Source: Desulfovibrio sp. (GTDB lineage Bacteria; Desulfobacterota; Desulfovibrionia; Desulfovibrionales; Desulfovibrionaceae). From it: a DNA stretch of 42,430 nucleotides. The position numbers and the translations under genes were made by a program. Numbering within the stretch: the stretch's first letter is position 1; each line of letters opens with the position of its first letter. Below the pieces are notes generated by a model. The model was not told the DNA's origin. It did no database searches and saw only the letters and a program-made list of their open reading frames with translations. The DNA lies in the NCBI GenBank assembly GCA_031291035.1, contig JAISLI010000032.1, positions 1-42,430 of the forward strand. The letters are read 5' to 3'. Shown in pieces: positions 25,501-34,515 of this stretch.

Positions 25501-25632
25501 GGCGACGGTTCCGTCATACTGATTCTTGATCCGCATGAGATCTATATCATGGCGACCTCAAAAGCCGCCAGCATGTCGGGCGCCGACCCCGCGAAGCAGC
25601 AGGGAGCGGCGGCCAAGGGTACGCCGACGTGA
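22585..25632 (+). CDS. cheA: Chemotaxis histidine kinase CheA with three HPt-like modules
   Basis: A 1015-residue kinase that autophosphorylates and passes phosphate to CheY and CheB. HPt 1 (about 3-105) has His50 in PMHSLKGASG; HPt 2 (about 205-315) has His268 in FFHNMKGNSG. A third HPt-like helical segment (about 410-500) reads LVAVKNACAFVG at the same place, so its His is lost. An Ala/Pro-rich linker follows. Dimerisation (about 600-665, LMNLIGELIINRNRY), an HATPase domain with N box HLIRNSVDHGIEP and G boxes DDGKGID and GRGVGMDVV, and a C-terminal CheW-like domain complete it. ATG 22585 has AAGGT six bases upstream; an ATG at 22558 is less well placed. The expected CheY-binding P2 may be replaced by the extra HPt units. 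Confidence 0.95.
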   Translation: MSQEFFDPELFADFIAEAKEHLETIEPNLLELEKAPTNLALLNDIFRPMHSLKGASGFLGLNRINQLAHKSENILDELRKGSMVVTSEIMDVILASTDALRQMIDNLETSNAEGDVETEHIIAQIDAIMAGENSPAAPVSTAAEQTGPVAGQAVETEAPADREAPSPGTSDGAGAVEAEATAPPRTAATEEAQSYGTGGSGEISAKEWIASLPRLEPYALAAFGEGHLKDFIDESSDIIENLNDGLLKLEENPTGQDELVHDIFRFFHNMKGNSGIIGYNELNALTHEAETLLNNVRQGKIAANHDLIDLLLLVVDTLESLVQHIDISGGVASPFDTSLVIRQLQQVLSGGPVALPQELLAAQRNDGTAMKPAGEQSADKADAPSSVRPSVVPVIIPAGTEGEDADVFRVTVRQQMEIIRAALEMLKQDGAHKDSVDALYRCLVAVKNACAFVGQTDIKVYAERTAGIVDQGRKSGIDFAMMVDLLSQEVSIIDDMVQKALAGGQIGTASQPAGEDSAAPAGAAPPPPAQPAPQTAAAQAGPAGARPADSGPESAHETKSGAGAKPAGERIPAAKAAPSSPPDAGKAKAAAQDAHKSSSTIRVDHERLDHLMNLIGELIINRNRYTLIARSLEDDHNVDIAQVAQSLSETTYAMARISDDLQDTIMKVRMVPVSSVFSRFPRLVRDLSRKSGKEVDLIMEGEETELDKSVVEVIGDPLVHLIRNSVDHGIEPESERIAAGKPSKGKVTLRAFHKGNSVAIEIEDDGKGIDPEKMREVAVRKGVITHEEASQLDDREAMELIFAPGFSSAEKITDISGRGVGMDVVRTNIKNLKGSVNTYSEVGKGTRFTLSLPLTLAIIDALMVNVSGQMYAIPLDAVSETTKIEAGRLTDVKGRKAVTLRGEVLGIVELAEMLGLPRAEALPEVLSVVVIHDNERRLGLVVDRLLERQEIVIKPLGAYLGDLKGISGATIMGDGSVILILDPHEIYIMATSKAASMSGADPAKQQGAAAKGTPT

Positions 25633-25636
25633 GAGC

Positions 25637-26893
25637 CTATTTGTGAATGATACGTTTTTCAAGCAGGATTTTTGCCATTTCAACGCATTGAAATATATCA
25701 AGGCTGATTGTTTCCGCTATGTCCAGCAACGGGGTCTGCCCGTCCGTGTAGGCGAGCAGATTCATCAGGTTTGCAACATGGCCGTTTGTGCTTCCCGCCC
25801 TGCCCAGGGTTGGATATAGCCCGCGTCTTCCCATTTGCGGTTCGCACAATATCTCCGCGGCATAGACAAAATTTTCCTCCAACGCCTCCAGACATCGGCG
25901 CATTACGGCATAGCCGCCCGCGAGGCCCTTCCCGGTGACAACATCCAGATTGTCCAGCGATGTGTGGTACTCCGGATAGGATCCGTACTTCGTCCGCATG
26001 ACGGAACAAAGCGGCAGATCTATCCCGGGCGCGCAATACTGGCGTTCGTCGCTTTGCCGATCCAAAAAAGTGTAGCTTACAAAATCCGGATAAAAGTGTC
26101 TCAGCACATGCAGCGCTATCCGGTCGGCGAGTGTGCCTCCCTTGCGGCTGGGCAGATAGGAATAGGCTCTCTCATCACCCATACATGTCAGATTGAAGCC
26201 CGCTACCACGCGCTTTTTCAGCGCTTCCGCATGAAAGCTGAGATATGTTATCGCGCCGATGGTTTCCGGCGCAAAAACAATCCGGTACGTGTATCTTCGT
26301 GATTTCGAAAGCAGCCATCTGGCGAGTTCCGTCAGGACGACCGGCCCGGAGAGTTCATTGTTCGCCATGGAAGGATGGCAGATATATGTGGTAAGGAAGA
26401 CTTCCTCCCGTTCTTCGCCCGGAATCACCAGTTCCCCGTATGTCAGGCTTCCCGGAGCGAGGGTCGCGTCAATCCTGGCGTGATACAAGCCGGGTTTGAG
26501 CTTTTCGCGGCGTTCGTGGGCGAGGCAGAACCCCCAACGCCGGGCATAGTAGGATGTCACGTATGGAATGGCGCTCGGCATGTCCGGACGCGAATGCAGA
26601 TGCTCCTGCAGTTCCTCAAGGGGCAAGACACGGTCAACCGGTTCAGAATATCCCACAACATGCAGATTGTTATCGGAGACATCCGCTATTACCCCGCCAT
26701 CGGGACCGGTCAGTCTGGCGCCGCGCATATTCCACTCCTCGGGCACGATCCAGTCAAAGACACGTGTCCCGGAAGGAACGTCATGGACGGCCAGATCGGG
26801 AAGATATTCCCGCAGTATGGCAAGGGTTTCCCTGACGCCGTCTCCTGTAATGCTGCGACAGATGGGAAACAGTCTTCTGAGCAGGTCAAGCAT
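25637..26893 (-). CDS. DUF4910 aminopeptidase-fold (putative zinc hydrolase)
   Basis: A 418-residue protein of the DUF4910/DUF2172 family with an M28-like zinc aminopeptidase fold and a winged-helix C-terminus. N-terminal landmarks are SITGDGVRETL and FDWIVPEEW. Candidate metal ligands are His173 in YICHPSMANNELSG, Glu180, Glu210 in FAPETIGA and His310 in YHTSLDN. Residues about 375-418 form the winged helix. The family is often found in surface polysaccharide and nonulosonate clusters (recalled knowledge); its reaction is not established, and hydrolysis of an amide on a sugar or peptide is a guess. It is placed on the opposite strand between cheA (4 bases from its stop) and the flhB promoter, while a broken relative lies in the pse cluster. 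Confidence 0.82.
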   Translation of the reverse strand: MLDLLRRLFPICRSITGDGVRETLAILREYLPDLAVHDVPSGTRVFDWIVPEEWNMRGARLTGPDGGVIADVSDNNLHVVGYSEPVDRVLPLEELQEHLHSRPDMPSAIPYVTSYYARRWGFCLAHERREKLKPGLYHARIDATLAPGSLTYGELVIPGEEREEVFLTTYICHPSMANNELSGPVVLTELARWLLSKSRRYTYRIVFAPETIGAITYLSFHAEALKKRVVAGFNLTCMGDERAYSYLPSRKGGTLADRIALHVLRHFYPDFVSYTFLDRQSDERQYCAPGIDLPLCSVMRTKYGSYPEYHTSLDNLDVVTGKGLAGGYAVMRRCLEALEENFVYAAEILCEPQMGRRGLYPTLGRAGSTNGHVANLMNLLAYTDGQTPLLDIAETISLDIFQCVEMAKILLEKRIIHK

Positions 26894-26908
26894 GTGCCTT
26901 CTCCCTGT

Positions 26909-26922
26909 CGTTACATGTAACG
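26909..26922. promoter_or_regulatory. 14-bp perfect palindrome upstream of DUF4910 gene
   Basis: CGTTACATGTAACG is a perfect inverted repeat 16 bases upstream of the DUF4910 ATG (minus strand), just before its AGGGAGAAG ribosome site. It could be an operator or mRNA hairpin; no protein is assigned. Confidence 0.35.
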
Positions 26923-27009
26923 GCGGTGAGCGGGAATCTGCATTTTTTCGTCTGAGCGGACAATATTATGGTGAATTAACTTTTTGAAATCCACTGTTTT
27001 CTGAACGGG

Positions 27010-27038
27010 CGCCTGCCGGATGTTGAATCGACAGGCGC
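27010..27038. repeat. Inverted repeat just upstream of the sigma54 promoter
   Basis: GCGCCTG (27010-27016) and CAGGCGC (27032-27038) flank a 15-base loop and end three bases before the -24 region. Possibly an activator site or chance. Confidence 0.3.
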
Positions 27039-27039
27039 G

Positions 27040-27056
27040 CGGGCACGCTTATTGCT
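27040..27056 (+). promoter_or_regulatory. sigma54 (-24/-12) promoter of the flhB operon
   Basis: The sequence GGGCACGCTTATTGCT differs from the consensus TGGCACG-N4-TTGCW only at its first base. GG (27042-27043) and GC (27054-27055) are separated by the required 10 bases. The predicted start is about 27067, 39 bases before the flhB ATG. Confidence 0.75.
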
Positions 27057-27105
27057 TTTCCTGTGCCGGGCGCCAAAAAAATAACGCTTTTTCCAGGGAA
27101 CATCC

Positions 27106-28274
<1,169 letters not shown>

Positions 28275-28282
28275 TCAGAAAA

Positions 28283-30382
28283 ATGGCGTCAGTCAGTATC
28301 CCACAGTTGGACTACAGTCGATTTTCCAAACATGGAGATTTCATGCTGGCCGGCGGGGTGGTTGTCATCCTCTTCGTCATGTTGATCCCCCTGCCGACAT
28401 TTTTTCTGGATATTATGCTCTGCATAAGCATTTCCGTGTCCCTTCTCGTACTCATCATGACGATGTTCATGACGTCTCCGCTTGAGTTCAGCATTTTCCC
28501 CTCGCTTCTTCTGGTTACCACTCTGCTCAGACTTGCGCTCAACGTGGCCTCCACGCGTCTTATCCTGCTGAACGGCGATATGGGAGTGGAAGCGGCGGGC
28601 GACGTGATTCGGGCATTCGGGGAGTTTGTCGTCGGCGGCAGCTACGTCGTCGGCGGCGTTATCTTCATGATTCTCTTTATCCTGAACAAATCCGTCATCA
28701 CTTCGGGCACATCGCGAATCGCGGAAGTGGCGGCGCGTTTTACACTGGACGCCATGCCCGGCAAACAGATGGCGATTGAGGCGGATCTGAACGCCGGACT
28801 TATTGATGAGGAAGAAGCCAATGCCCGTCGCCAAGGAATGCGTAAAGAAGCCGATTTTTACGGCGCCATGGACGGCGCGTGCAAATTTGTATCCGGTGAT
28901 GTAAACGCGGGCATGATGATCACCCTGGTCAATCTTGTGGGCGGAATCATCATCGGCGTTGTGCAAAAGGATATGGACTGGCATACGGCCTTGACGACGT
29001 ATTCCCTGCTGACCATCGGCGACGGTCTTGTCTCCACCATTCCTTCCATTATGGTTTCGACGGGCACGGGCCTGCTGGTTTCGCGCGCCGCTTCGGAAGC
29101 CAAAATGGGCGAGGAGTTTCTCGCCCAGCTTACCTTTAACGGCCGCGCGCTCAAGCTGGTTTCCGGCGTGCTTCTGCTTTTCGCTTTGGCCCCCGGCCTG
29201 CCCACAATCCCGTTCCTTGTGCTTTCGTGCCTCATCGCCCTGGTGGCGCGCCTTACCGCGAAAAATGAAGATGAGAACCAGAAGACGGCGGCGGCCAAAA
29301 AAGCCGGAAACAAGGCCGGCGCCACGGCGGACACGCCGGAGGAAGTACAGGCGCTTTTGCCGCTTGACACCCTGGAGCTGGAGCTCGGCTATGGGCTTAT
29401 CCCTCTTGTGGACGAGGAGCAGAGCGGCAATCTGCTGGCGCGTATACGTTCCATCCGAAGGCAGTTCGCACTGGATATGGGAGTGGTTGTGCCGTCCCTG
29501 CATCTGCGTGACAATCTGCAATTGAAGCCCGGTCAGTACGCGCTTTTGATCAAGGGCAACCAGGTGGCCTCGGCGGAAATCCTGGTGGATCATTTTCTGG
29601 CCATGGACCCGGGAAATGTGACCACGCAAATCTCGGGCGTCGAAACCCGTGAGCCCGCGTTCAACCTGCCGGCCATCTGGATTCCGGACAGCAGGCGTGA
29701 GGAAGCCATGCTGGCCGGCTACACGGTGGTTGATCCCGCGACGGTGATTGCCACGCATCTCACGGAAATTTTCAAGCGCCACTTGCCGGATTTTCTGGAC
29801 CGTCAGGCTGTTCAAAACCTGTTGGACACTCTTGGCAAACATTCGCCAAAAGCCGTTGAAGATCTGGTGCCGGGCGTTATTTCTCTCGGCGCTGTGCAAA
29901 AGGTGCTTCAACTTCTGGTGCGGGAAAACGTGAGCATACGCGACATGCTCACTATTGTGGAAACACTGGCCGACCTTGCCCCCGGCGTCAAAAATCCCGA
30001 CATGCTGGCTGAATATGTGCGCGAGAAACTTTCGCGGGCCATTGTCCGCCCCTATCTGGACAGTCAGGGTACTCTGCCGGTTTTGACATTGAATGCCAAC
30101 GCCGAGCGCATGGTGCAGGAAGGCATCCGCCAGACTGACAACGGTTCGCATTTTCTTTCGCTGAATCCGGCCGCGGCGCAACGTCTGGTGCAAAACGTCA
30201 GTAGCGCCGTGGAAAATTCCGTCGATACGGCTGGCCAGCCCGTTCTGCTGGCCAGCCCCCTGCTGCGGCCTCATCTGGCCCAGCTTGTTATTCGCTTTCT
30301 GCCCGCGGTTGCCGTAATCTCGCAGGCGGAAATCCCCCCTGACATACGGTTGCAGGCTGTGGGGACCGTCAGTGTTGATTAA
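28283..30382 (+). CDS. flhA: Flagellar export gate protein FlhA
   Basis: A 699-residue protein with about eight N-terminal transmembrane segments (residues about 20-330) and a large cytosolic ring domain that binds export chaperones. The signature FHIPEP-region sequence is clear (LRLALNVASTRLILLNGD, RFTLDAMPGKQMAIEADLNA), followed by the C-terminal domain (LELELGYGLIPLVDEEQ, ADLAPGVKNPDMLAEYVREK). The 97-base gap before it contains a small CGGGC-TTT-GCCCG hairpin. Confidence 0.97.
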   Translation: MASVSIPQLDYSRFSKHGDFMLAGGVVVILFVMLIPLPTFFLDIMLCISISVSLLVLIMTMFMTSPLEFSIFPSLLLVTTLLRLALNVASTRLILLNGDMGVEAAGDVIRAFGEFVVGGSYVVGGVIFMILFILNKSVITSGTSRIAEVAARFTLDAMPGKQMAIEADLNAGLIDEEEANARRQGMRKEADFYGAMDGACKFVSGDVNAGMMITLVNLVGGIIIGVVQKDMDWHTALTTYSLLTIGDGLVSTIPSIMVSTGTGLLVSRAASEAKMGEEFLAQLTFNGRALKLVSGVLLLFALAPGLPTIPFLVLSCLIALVARLTAKNEDENQKTAAAKKAGNKAGATADTPEEVQALLPLDTLELELGYGLIPLVDEEQSGNLLARIRSIRRQFALDMGVVVPSLHLRDNLQLKPGQYALLIKGNQVASAEILVDHFLAMDPGNVTTQISGVETREPAFNLPAIWIPDSRREEAMLAGYTVVDPATVIATHLTEIFKRHLPDFLDRQAVQNLLDTLGKHSPKAVEDLVPGVISLGAVQKVLQLLVRENVSIRDMLTIVETLADLAPGVKNPDMLAEYVREKLSRAIVRPYLDSQGTLPVLTLNANAERMVQEGIRQTDNGSHFLSLNPAAAQRLVQNVSSAVENSVDTAGQPVLLASPLLRPHLAQLVIRFLPAVAVISQAEIPPDIRLQAVGTVSVD

Positions 30383-30445
30383 ATATTTGGTCCTGATTTT
30401 GCATAATAAAGTTATCGTCAATGATGCGACACAAAGGAAAGGCTC

Positions 30446-31489
30446 ATGCAGGTCAAGACATTCACCGGCGGGACGTCACAGGAAATACTGGCCAGAATAA
30501 AAGCCGAAATGGGACCGGACGCCGTTATATTGAGCAACCGCACGTGCAGCGAACAAGGAGCCGTTGTTTACGAAATTACCGCGGGCGTTGACAGGGACGC
30601 CGGGAATGCCGTCCCGCGCGACAGCGGGCCGGGATTGAGCGAATGGCAGAAAGAATGGCTGCAAATCAAGAATCAGCTTTTCGCCTTGATGAAACCCGCC
30701 ATGCAGCTTGAGCGGCTGACGCCGCGCCAGCGTGTCGCGTTGGAATACTTGCAGAGAGAAGGGGCTTCCGACGCGGTCACGGTGGAGCTGTATAACCGCT
30801 TGCTGGCGGAGCCCGGCGCGTCCGTGCTGGAATGCCTGTATACCGTGGTGCCGGTCAGGCCGTGGGGAGGCGCGCACTGGAAGCAGCGCGTGCATATTGT
30901 TACCGGCCCGTTTGGAAGCGGCAAAACGACAACCGCTCTCCGGTTCGCTCTGCATTTGCGCAAAAATGAGCCTGACGCCCGTATTGCGTTCATCAATGCG
31001 GATTGCCTGCGGGGCAACGGCAGGCTCGTTTTGCGCCACTGGACGGAACTTTCCAATTTCGCCTATATTGAAGCGCCCGACAGGGCTTCCATGGAGCAGG
31101 CGCTTGCCGTCTGCGGGGATATGAGGGCTGTTTTTATTGACGCGCCGGGCTTTTCCGGAGAGCGAAATTTCGCGAAATGGCGGGAGGATATGGGGCTTCC
31201 CGGCGAAGAATTCGCCATACATCTGACCCTTTCTCCATTTTTTGACTCCGCACAGGTCAAGGCGTTTCTGCAGCGCTACAAAAGCGACGGCCCGACGGGC
31301 ATTGTCTGGACAAAGCTGGACGAGGCGGAATGCTTCGGCAATCTTGTCAATGTGGCCTGCGCGAGCGGCATGCCCATAACGGCGCTTTCTTTCGGCGCGC
31401 ATCTCAAGGAAAGTCTGGTTCCTGCCACAGAAGCGCTGATCTGGCGTTTGATTTTCAAACGGCAGATTCCCGGCAAAACGGCACAGTAA
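30446..31489 (+). CDS. flhF: Flagellar placement GTPase FlhF
   Basis: A 347-residue SRP-type GTPase that sets the pole at which a flagellum is built. The N-terminal B domain starts MQVKTFTGGTSQEILARIKA. The P-loop is at about 154-161 in IVTGPFGSGKTTTALRF, followed by FINADCLRG, AVFIDAPGF and the guanine-specificity region GIVWTKLDEAECFGN. It is a little shorter than many FlhF proteins. The adjacent flhG is its expected partner, and together they imply polar flagella as in Desulfovibrio. Confidence 0.92.
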   Translation: MQVKTFTGGTSQEILARIKAEMGPDAVILSNRTCSEQGAVVYEITAGVDRDAGNAVPRDSGPGLSEWQKEWLQIKNQLFALMKPAMQLERLTPRQRVALEYLQREGASDAVTVELYNRLLAEPGASVLECLYTVVPVRPWGGAHWKQRVHIVTGPFGSGKTTTALRFALHLRKNEPDARIAFINADCLRGNGRLVLRHWTELSNFAYIEAPDRASMEQALAVCGDMRAVFIDAPGFSGERNFAKWREDMGLPGEEFAIHLTLSPFFDSAQVKAFLQRYKSDGPTGIVWTKLDEAECFGNLVNVACASGMPITALSFGAHLKESLVPATEALIWRLIFKRQIPGKTAQ

Positions 31490-31510
31490 AAATTATTGGG
31501 AGCAAAACAG

Positions 31511-32326
31511 ATGAGAAGCGCATTCCCCCTGGTGTTTTCCGTAACTTCCGGCAAGGGCGGTGTCGGCAAAACAAATATTTCCGTCAATCTGGCGGTTTGT
31601 CTGGCAAGGCTCGGCAGACGCGTGATTCTGCTGGATGCCGATCTTGGTCTGGCCAATGTGGATGTGTTGCTGGGGCTCACGCCGCCCAAAAATATTTTTC
31701 ATCTGCTCAACGGGGAGGCCTCGCTTCCGGATGTTCTCTTCCCTACCCCGTATGGTTTTTCCATTCTTCCGGCGTCATCCGGCATGGCGGAATTGTGCAG
31801 TCTTTCCAGAGGGCAAAAGTTCGAGCTTCTGGACGCGCTGGACGAAATGGAGGATGACATTGACTGCCTGATTGTGGACACCGGCGCCGGCATTGGCGAC
31901 AACGTGCTGTATTTCAACCAGGCCGTACAGAGAAGGCTTGTGGTCCTGACGCCGGAGCCGACCGCGCTTACCGACGGGTATGCCCTCATCAAGTCGCTCA
32001 AGCAGGGGCACTCCGTTGAGCAGTTTGATATTTGCATCAATATGTCTTCCGACATAAAAACGGCCAGGGAGATATTCAAACGCCTCCACAATGCCTGCGA
32101 CCATTTTCTGGGCGGCGTTTCTCTGGATATCGTCGGCATTATACCTCGCGATCCCGATGTTCGCAAAGCCGTTGTGCGCCAGATTCCTTTCAGCGTTGAA
32201 AACGCGCGGGGGCCGGCTGCGGAGGCCGTGCTGGCTTTGGCAAAGACTGTTTCGGAGTGGGAAACTCCGACAAGTCAGGACGGCAATATTAAAATATTCT
32301 GGAAAAAATTTCTTGGTCTGGAATAG
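31511..32326 (+). CDS. flhG: Flagellar number regulator FlhG (MinD-like ATPase)
   Basis: A 271-residue ParA/MinD-family ATPase with the deviant Walker A motif in VTSGKGGVGKTNISVNLAV, LLDADLGLANVDVLLG, and LIVDTGAGIGDNVLYF (Walker B region). It restrains FlhF to limit flagellar number. ATG 31511 follows GGGAG (31498-31502) and is preferred over an upstream TTG at 31496. It is 21 bases after flhF. The C-terminal tail FWKKFLGLE could form the membrane-binding amphipathic helix of the family. Confidence 0.93.
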   Translation: MRSAFPLVFSVTSGKGGVGKTNISVNLAVCLARLGRRVILLDADLGLANVDVLLGLTPPKNIFHLLNGEASLPDVLFPTPYGFSILPASSGMAELCSLSRGQKFELLDALDEMEDDIDCLIVDTGAGIGDNVLYFNQAVQRRLVVLTPEPTALTDGYALIKSLKQGHSVEQFDICINMSSDIKTAREIFKRLHNACDHFLGGVSLDIVGIIPRDPDVRKAVVRQIPFSVENARGPAAEAVLALAKTVSEWETPTSQDGNIKIFWKKFLGLE

Positions 32327-32434
32327 AGTATGGGGTGAAAAATACACACGCGCTTCCCGCTGATGCCCTTGCCGGCCGGCGAGCCCAAGTGCGGCTTCCA
32401 CAGGAAAAAGAGGCACAACCGGAAAGGATATGCT

Positions 32435-33235
32435 ATGAAAAGCGGCACTGAGCGGGCGCAACGGGAAGAACCCTGGAGCGCGCTTGAAACCGGCATGACC
32501 GCATGGGGAGATTTTTCGCCATCCGAGCAGGACGCGGTGGTGAAGCATTATGCGCCGAAAATTCGCTTCCTCGCGTTACGGCTCAAAGCCAAACTGCCCC
32601 GCAGTGTGGAACTGGGGGAGCTCATCAGCTCCGGAACGCTGGGCCTTATGGAAGCGCTGGGAAAATTCAGGGCGCAGCTTGGCATACGCTTTGAAACCTA
32701 TGCGGAGAGCCGTATCCGTGGGGCCATGCTGGACGAGCTGCGACGTCTTGACTGGTTCCCGCGTTCTTTGCGTCAACGTGTCCGCACCCTGGACGAAGCC
32801 ATGCGCCATATCGAACACGAACACGGACGGCAGGCCACGGAAGAAGAATTGCGGGAATTGACGGGGCTTGACATTCGCGACATACGCCACGGGCTGGAAG
32901 CATTGCAGAATCAGCTCTGGCTTTCTCTTGACGCCATCCAGGATACCGTCTCGGGCGAGATTCAGGAGAGCGGCGGGGAGCCGTACAGCGCCACGGCCGC
33001 CCATGAGCTTGTCGATAAAGTTGCCGCGCTTGTTGACGGATTGACACCAAGAGAGAAAATGGTACTCTCTTTATATTATACTGATGAACTGACCATGCGG
33101 GAAACTGCCGAAATTATGGGCATTACGGAGGGTCGCGTTTCCCAGCTCCATTCCCAGGCGCTGAATCGTTTGCGCAAAGAATTCGCCAACTGTTACGGTT
33201 ACGCGGACGAAAATTTTGTGACACAAGTATGCTGA
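32435..33235 (+). CDS. fliA: Flagellar sigma factor FliA (sigma28)
   Basis: A 266-residue group 3 sigma factor. Region 2 includes LGELISSGTLGLMEAL and GIRFETYAESRIRGAMLDEL then RRLDWFPRSLRQ; region 3 is ATEEELRELTGLDI; region 4 has LTPREKMVLSLYYTDELTM and the helix-turn-helix EIMGITEGRVSQLHSQAL. It should direct late flagellar and chemotaxis genes, including the consensus promoter at 22503-22529. ATG 32435 follows GGAAAGG. The gene lies in the flhB operon, so it is presumably under sigma54 control. Confidence 0.96.
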   Translation: MKSGTERAQREEPWSALETGMTAWGDFSPSEQDAVVKHYAPKIRFLALRLKAKLPRSVELGELISSGTLGLMEALGKFRAQLGIRFETYAESRIRGAMLDELRRLDWFPRSLRQRVRTLDEAMRHIEHEHGRQATEEELRELTGLDIRDIRHGLEALQNQLWLSLDAIQDTVSGEIQESGGEPYSATAAHELVDKVAALVDGLTPREKMVLSLYYTDELTMRETAEIMGITEGRVSQLHSQALNRLRKEFANCYGYADENFVTQVC

Positions 33236-33248
33236 AGGAGACGGCACC

Positions 33249-33629
33249 ATGACCTTTGACCCCAACATGCGTGTTCTTGTCGTGGACGATTTCTCCACCA
33301 TGCGCCGCATCGTCCGCAATATCCTGCGCCAGCTGGGTTTTAACAATGTCGTCGAGGCCGATGACGGCACAACGGCCTGGGAGACGCTCAATCGTGAGAA
33401 AATAGATTTTATCGTCTCTGACTGGAACATGCCCAAGATGACCGGTATCGAACTTTTGCGCAAGGTGCGGGCCAGCGAGCGGTTTGCCGCCATTCCTTTT
33501 CTCATGGTCACGGCCGAGGCGCAGCAGGAAAACATAATTGAGGCTGTGCAGGCCAAAGTTTCCAATTACATTGTCAAGCCCTTTACCGCGGACACCATGA
33601 AACAGAAGATTGACAAAATATTTCAGTAA
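33249..33629 (+). CDS. cheY: CheY response regulator (flagellar switch type)
   Basis: A 126-residue receiver domain close to classical CheY: RVLVVDDFSTMRRIVRNIL, phosphoacceptor Asp58 in FIVSDWNMPKMTGIELL, Thr88-type MVTAEA, Lys110 in NYIVKPF. This version carries the residues typical of FliM-binding CheY. It starts 13 bases after fliA with AAGGAG at 33236-33241. The window thus encodes two CheY proteins, one per operon. Confidence 0.95.
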   Translation: MTFDPNMRVLVVDDFSTMRRIVRNILRQLGFNNVVEADDGTTAWETLNREKIDFIVSDWNMPKMTGIELLRKVRASERFAAIPFLMVTAEAQQENIIEAVQAKVSNYIVKPFTADTMKQKIDKIFQ

Positions 33630-33661
33630 TCCTGTATTCTCCCCGGAATCAGGAGTAAAAT

Positions 33662-34345
33662 GTGGCTGACAAAACCAGGCTTGAAGAAGCCCCGACGGAT
33701 ACTGAAGTGCAGGTTGCCGAAAGCGACGACCTGATCCAGAAAAAAGTTCAGCTTGATCTTGATGACGCCCCGTTTCTGCAGGAAAAGGAGCAGGCGGTTC
33801 CCCCGACGGAGGACGAGGGCGCCACGGAACAGGGATTGCCTGAGGGAGCGGGAAATACCGCCCCAACGCCGAAAATCGGCAAGAAAAAGCTCATTGTCCT
33901 GGTGGGAGCCGTCTTCCTGCTTGTTGCGGCCTTGGCCGCCGGATGGTGGTTTTTTCTGCGTAAACCGCCCCCTCTTCCATCGGAAGCCGCAAAGCCGGAG
34001 GTCGTCGTTGTCCCTTCAAAACCGGCAACACAGGCGGTGCCGGACTATGTGAGGGAATTTTCGCCTTTTCTCGTTTACCATCCGGACGGTGCGGGAGAGG
34101 GGCGTTTTCTTGTCTGCAAGTTCGCCACGTTGACAAAGGTTCAAACTCTGAACCGCGAAATGGATCAAAAAATACTCCCCCTGCGCGATGCCGTCTATTT
34201 TTATCTTCGCAGCAAAACTCCTGAATATTTGACAAATTCCGGAAGTCTTCCGGAAATCAAAAAGGATTTGACGGCGGTTATCAACCATTATCTTACGCAG
34301 GGGCAAATTGAAGATATATTGTTTGAAAGCTATTTGAACGAATAG
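33662..34345 (+). CDS. fliL: FliL-like flagellar basal-body associated membrane protein
   Basis: A 227-residue protein with an acidic cytoplasmic N-terminus (1-75), one transmembrane helix (about 79-98, LIVLVGAVFLLVAALAAGWW) and a periplasmic domain (about 110-227) like FliL: VPDYVREFSPFLVYHPD, VCKFATL, LPLRDAVYFYLRSK and LTAVINHYLTQGQIEDILFE. FliL supports the stator and torque at the basal body. GTG start at 33662 preceded by CAGGAG. It follows cheY within the operon. The symbol is by family likeness. Confidence 0.8.
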   Translation: MADKTRLEEAPTDTEVQVAESDDLIQKKVQLDLDDAPFLQEKEQAVPPTEDEGATEQGLPEGAGNTAPTPKIGKKKLIVLVGAVFLLVAALAAGWWFFLRKPPPLPSEAAKPEVVVVPSKPATQAVPDYVREFSPFLVYHPDGAGEGRFLVCKFATLTKVQTLNREMDQKILPLRDAVYFYLRSKTPEYLTNSGSLPEIKKDLTAVINHYLTQGQIEDILFESYLNE

Positions 34346-34347
34346 CG

Positions 34348-34380
34348 GTTTACAATTTGCCCGATATCGGGTTTGTAAAC
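34348..34380. repeat. Palindromic hairpin after the fliL-like gene
   Basis: GTTTACAA (34348-34355) pairs with TTGTAAAC (34373-34380), enclosing the nested palindrome CCCGATATCGGG. No T run follows, so it is more likely an mRNA-stabilising or binding structure than a classical terminator. The remainder of 34381-34515 shows no gene. Confidence 0.45.
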
Positions 34381-34515
34381 AGACTTGAACAAAGGTAATA
34401 TCAGATTCCATCCGGGTTGCAGGCCGTGATAAAAAGCGGGGATTTGCCTTTGTTCGACCACTTTTGAGCAAGTTGGGCGGGGAACCTCAACCATCACGCA
34501 GCAAGGGGGAATGCC

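Noticed and set aside
28289-30421. 710-residue open frame antisense to flhA
   Set aside because: Low-complexity His/Arg/Gln composition and exact antisense placement over a clear flhA; a GC-bias shadow.
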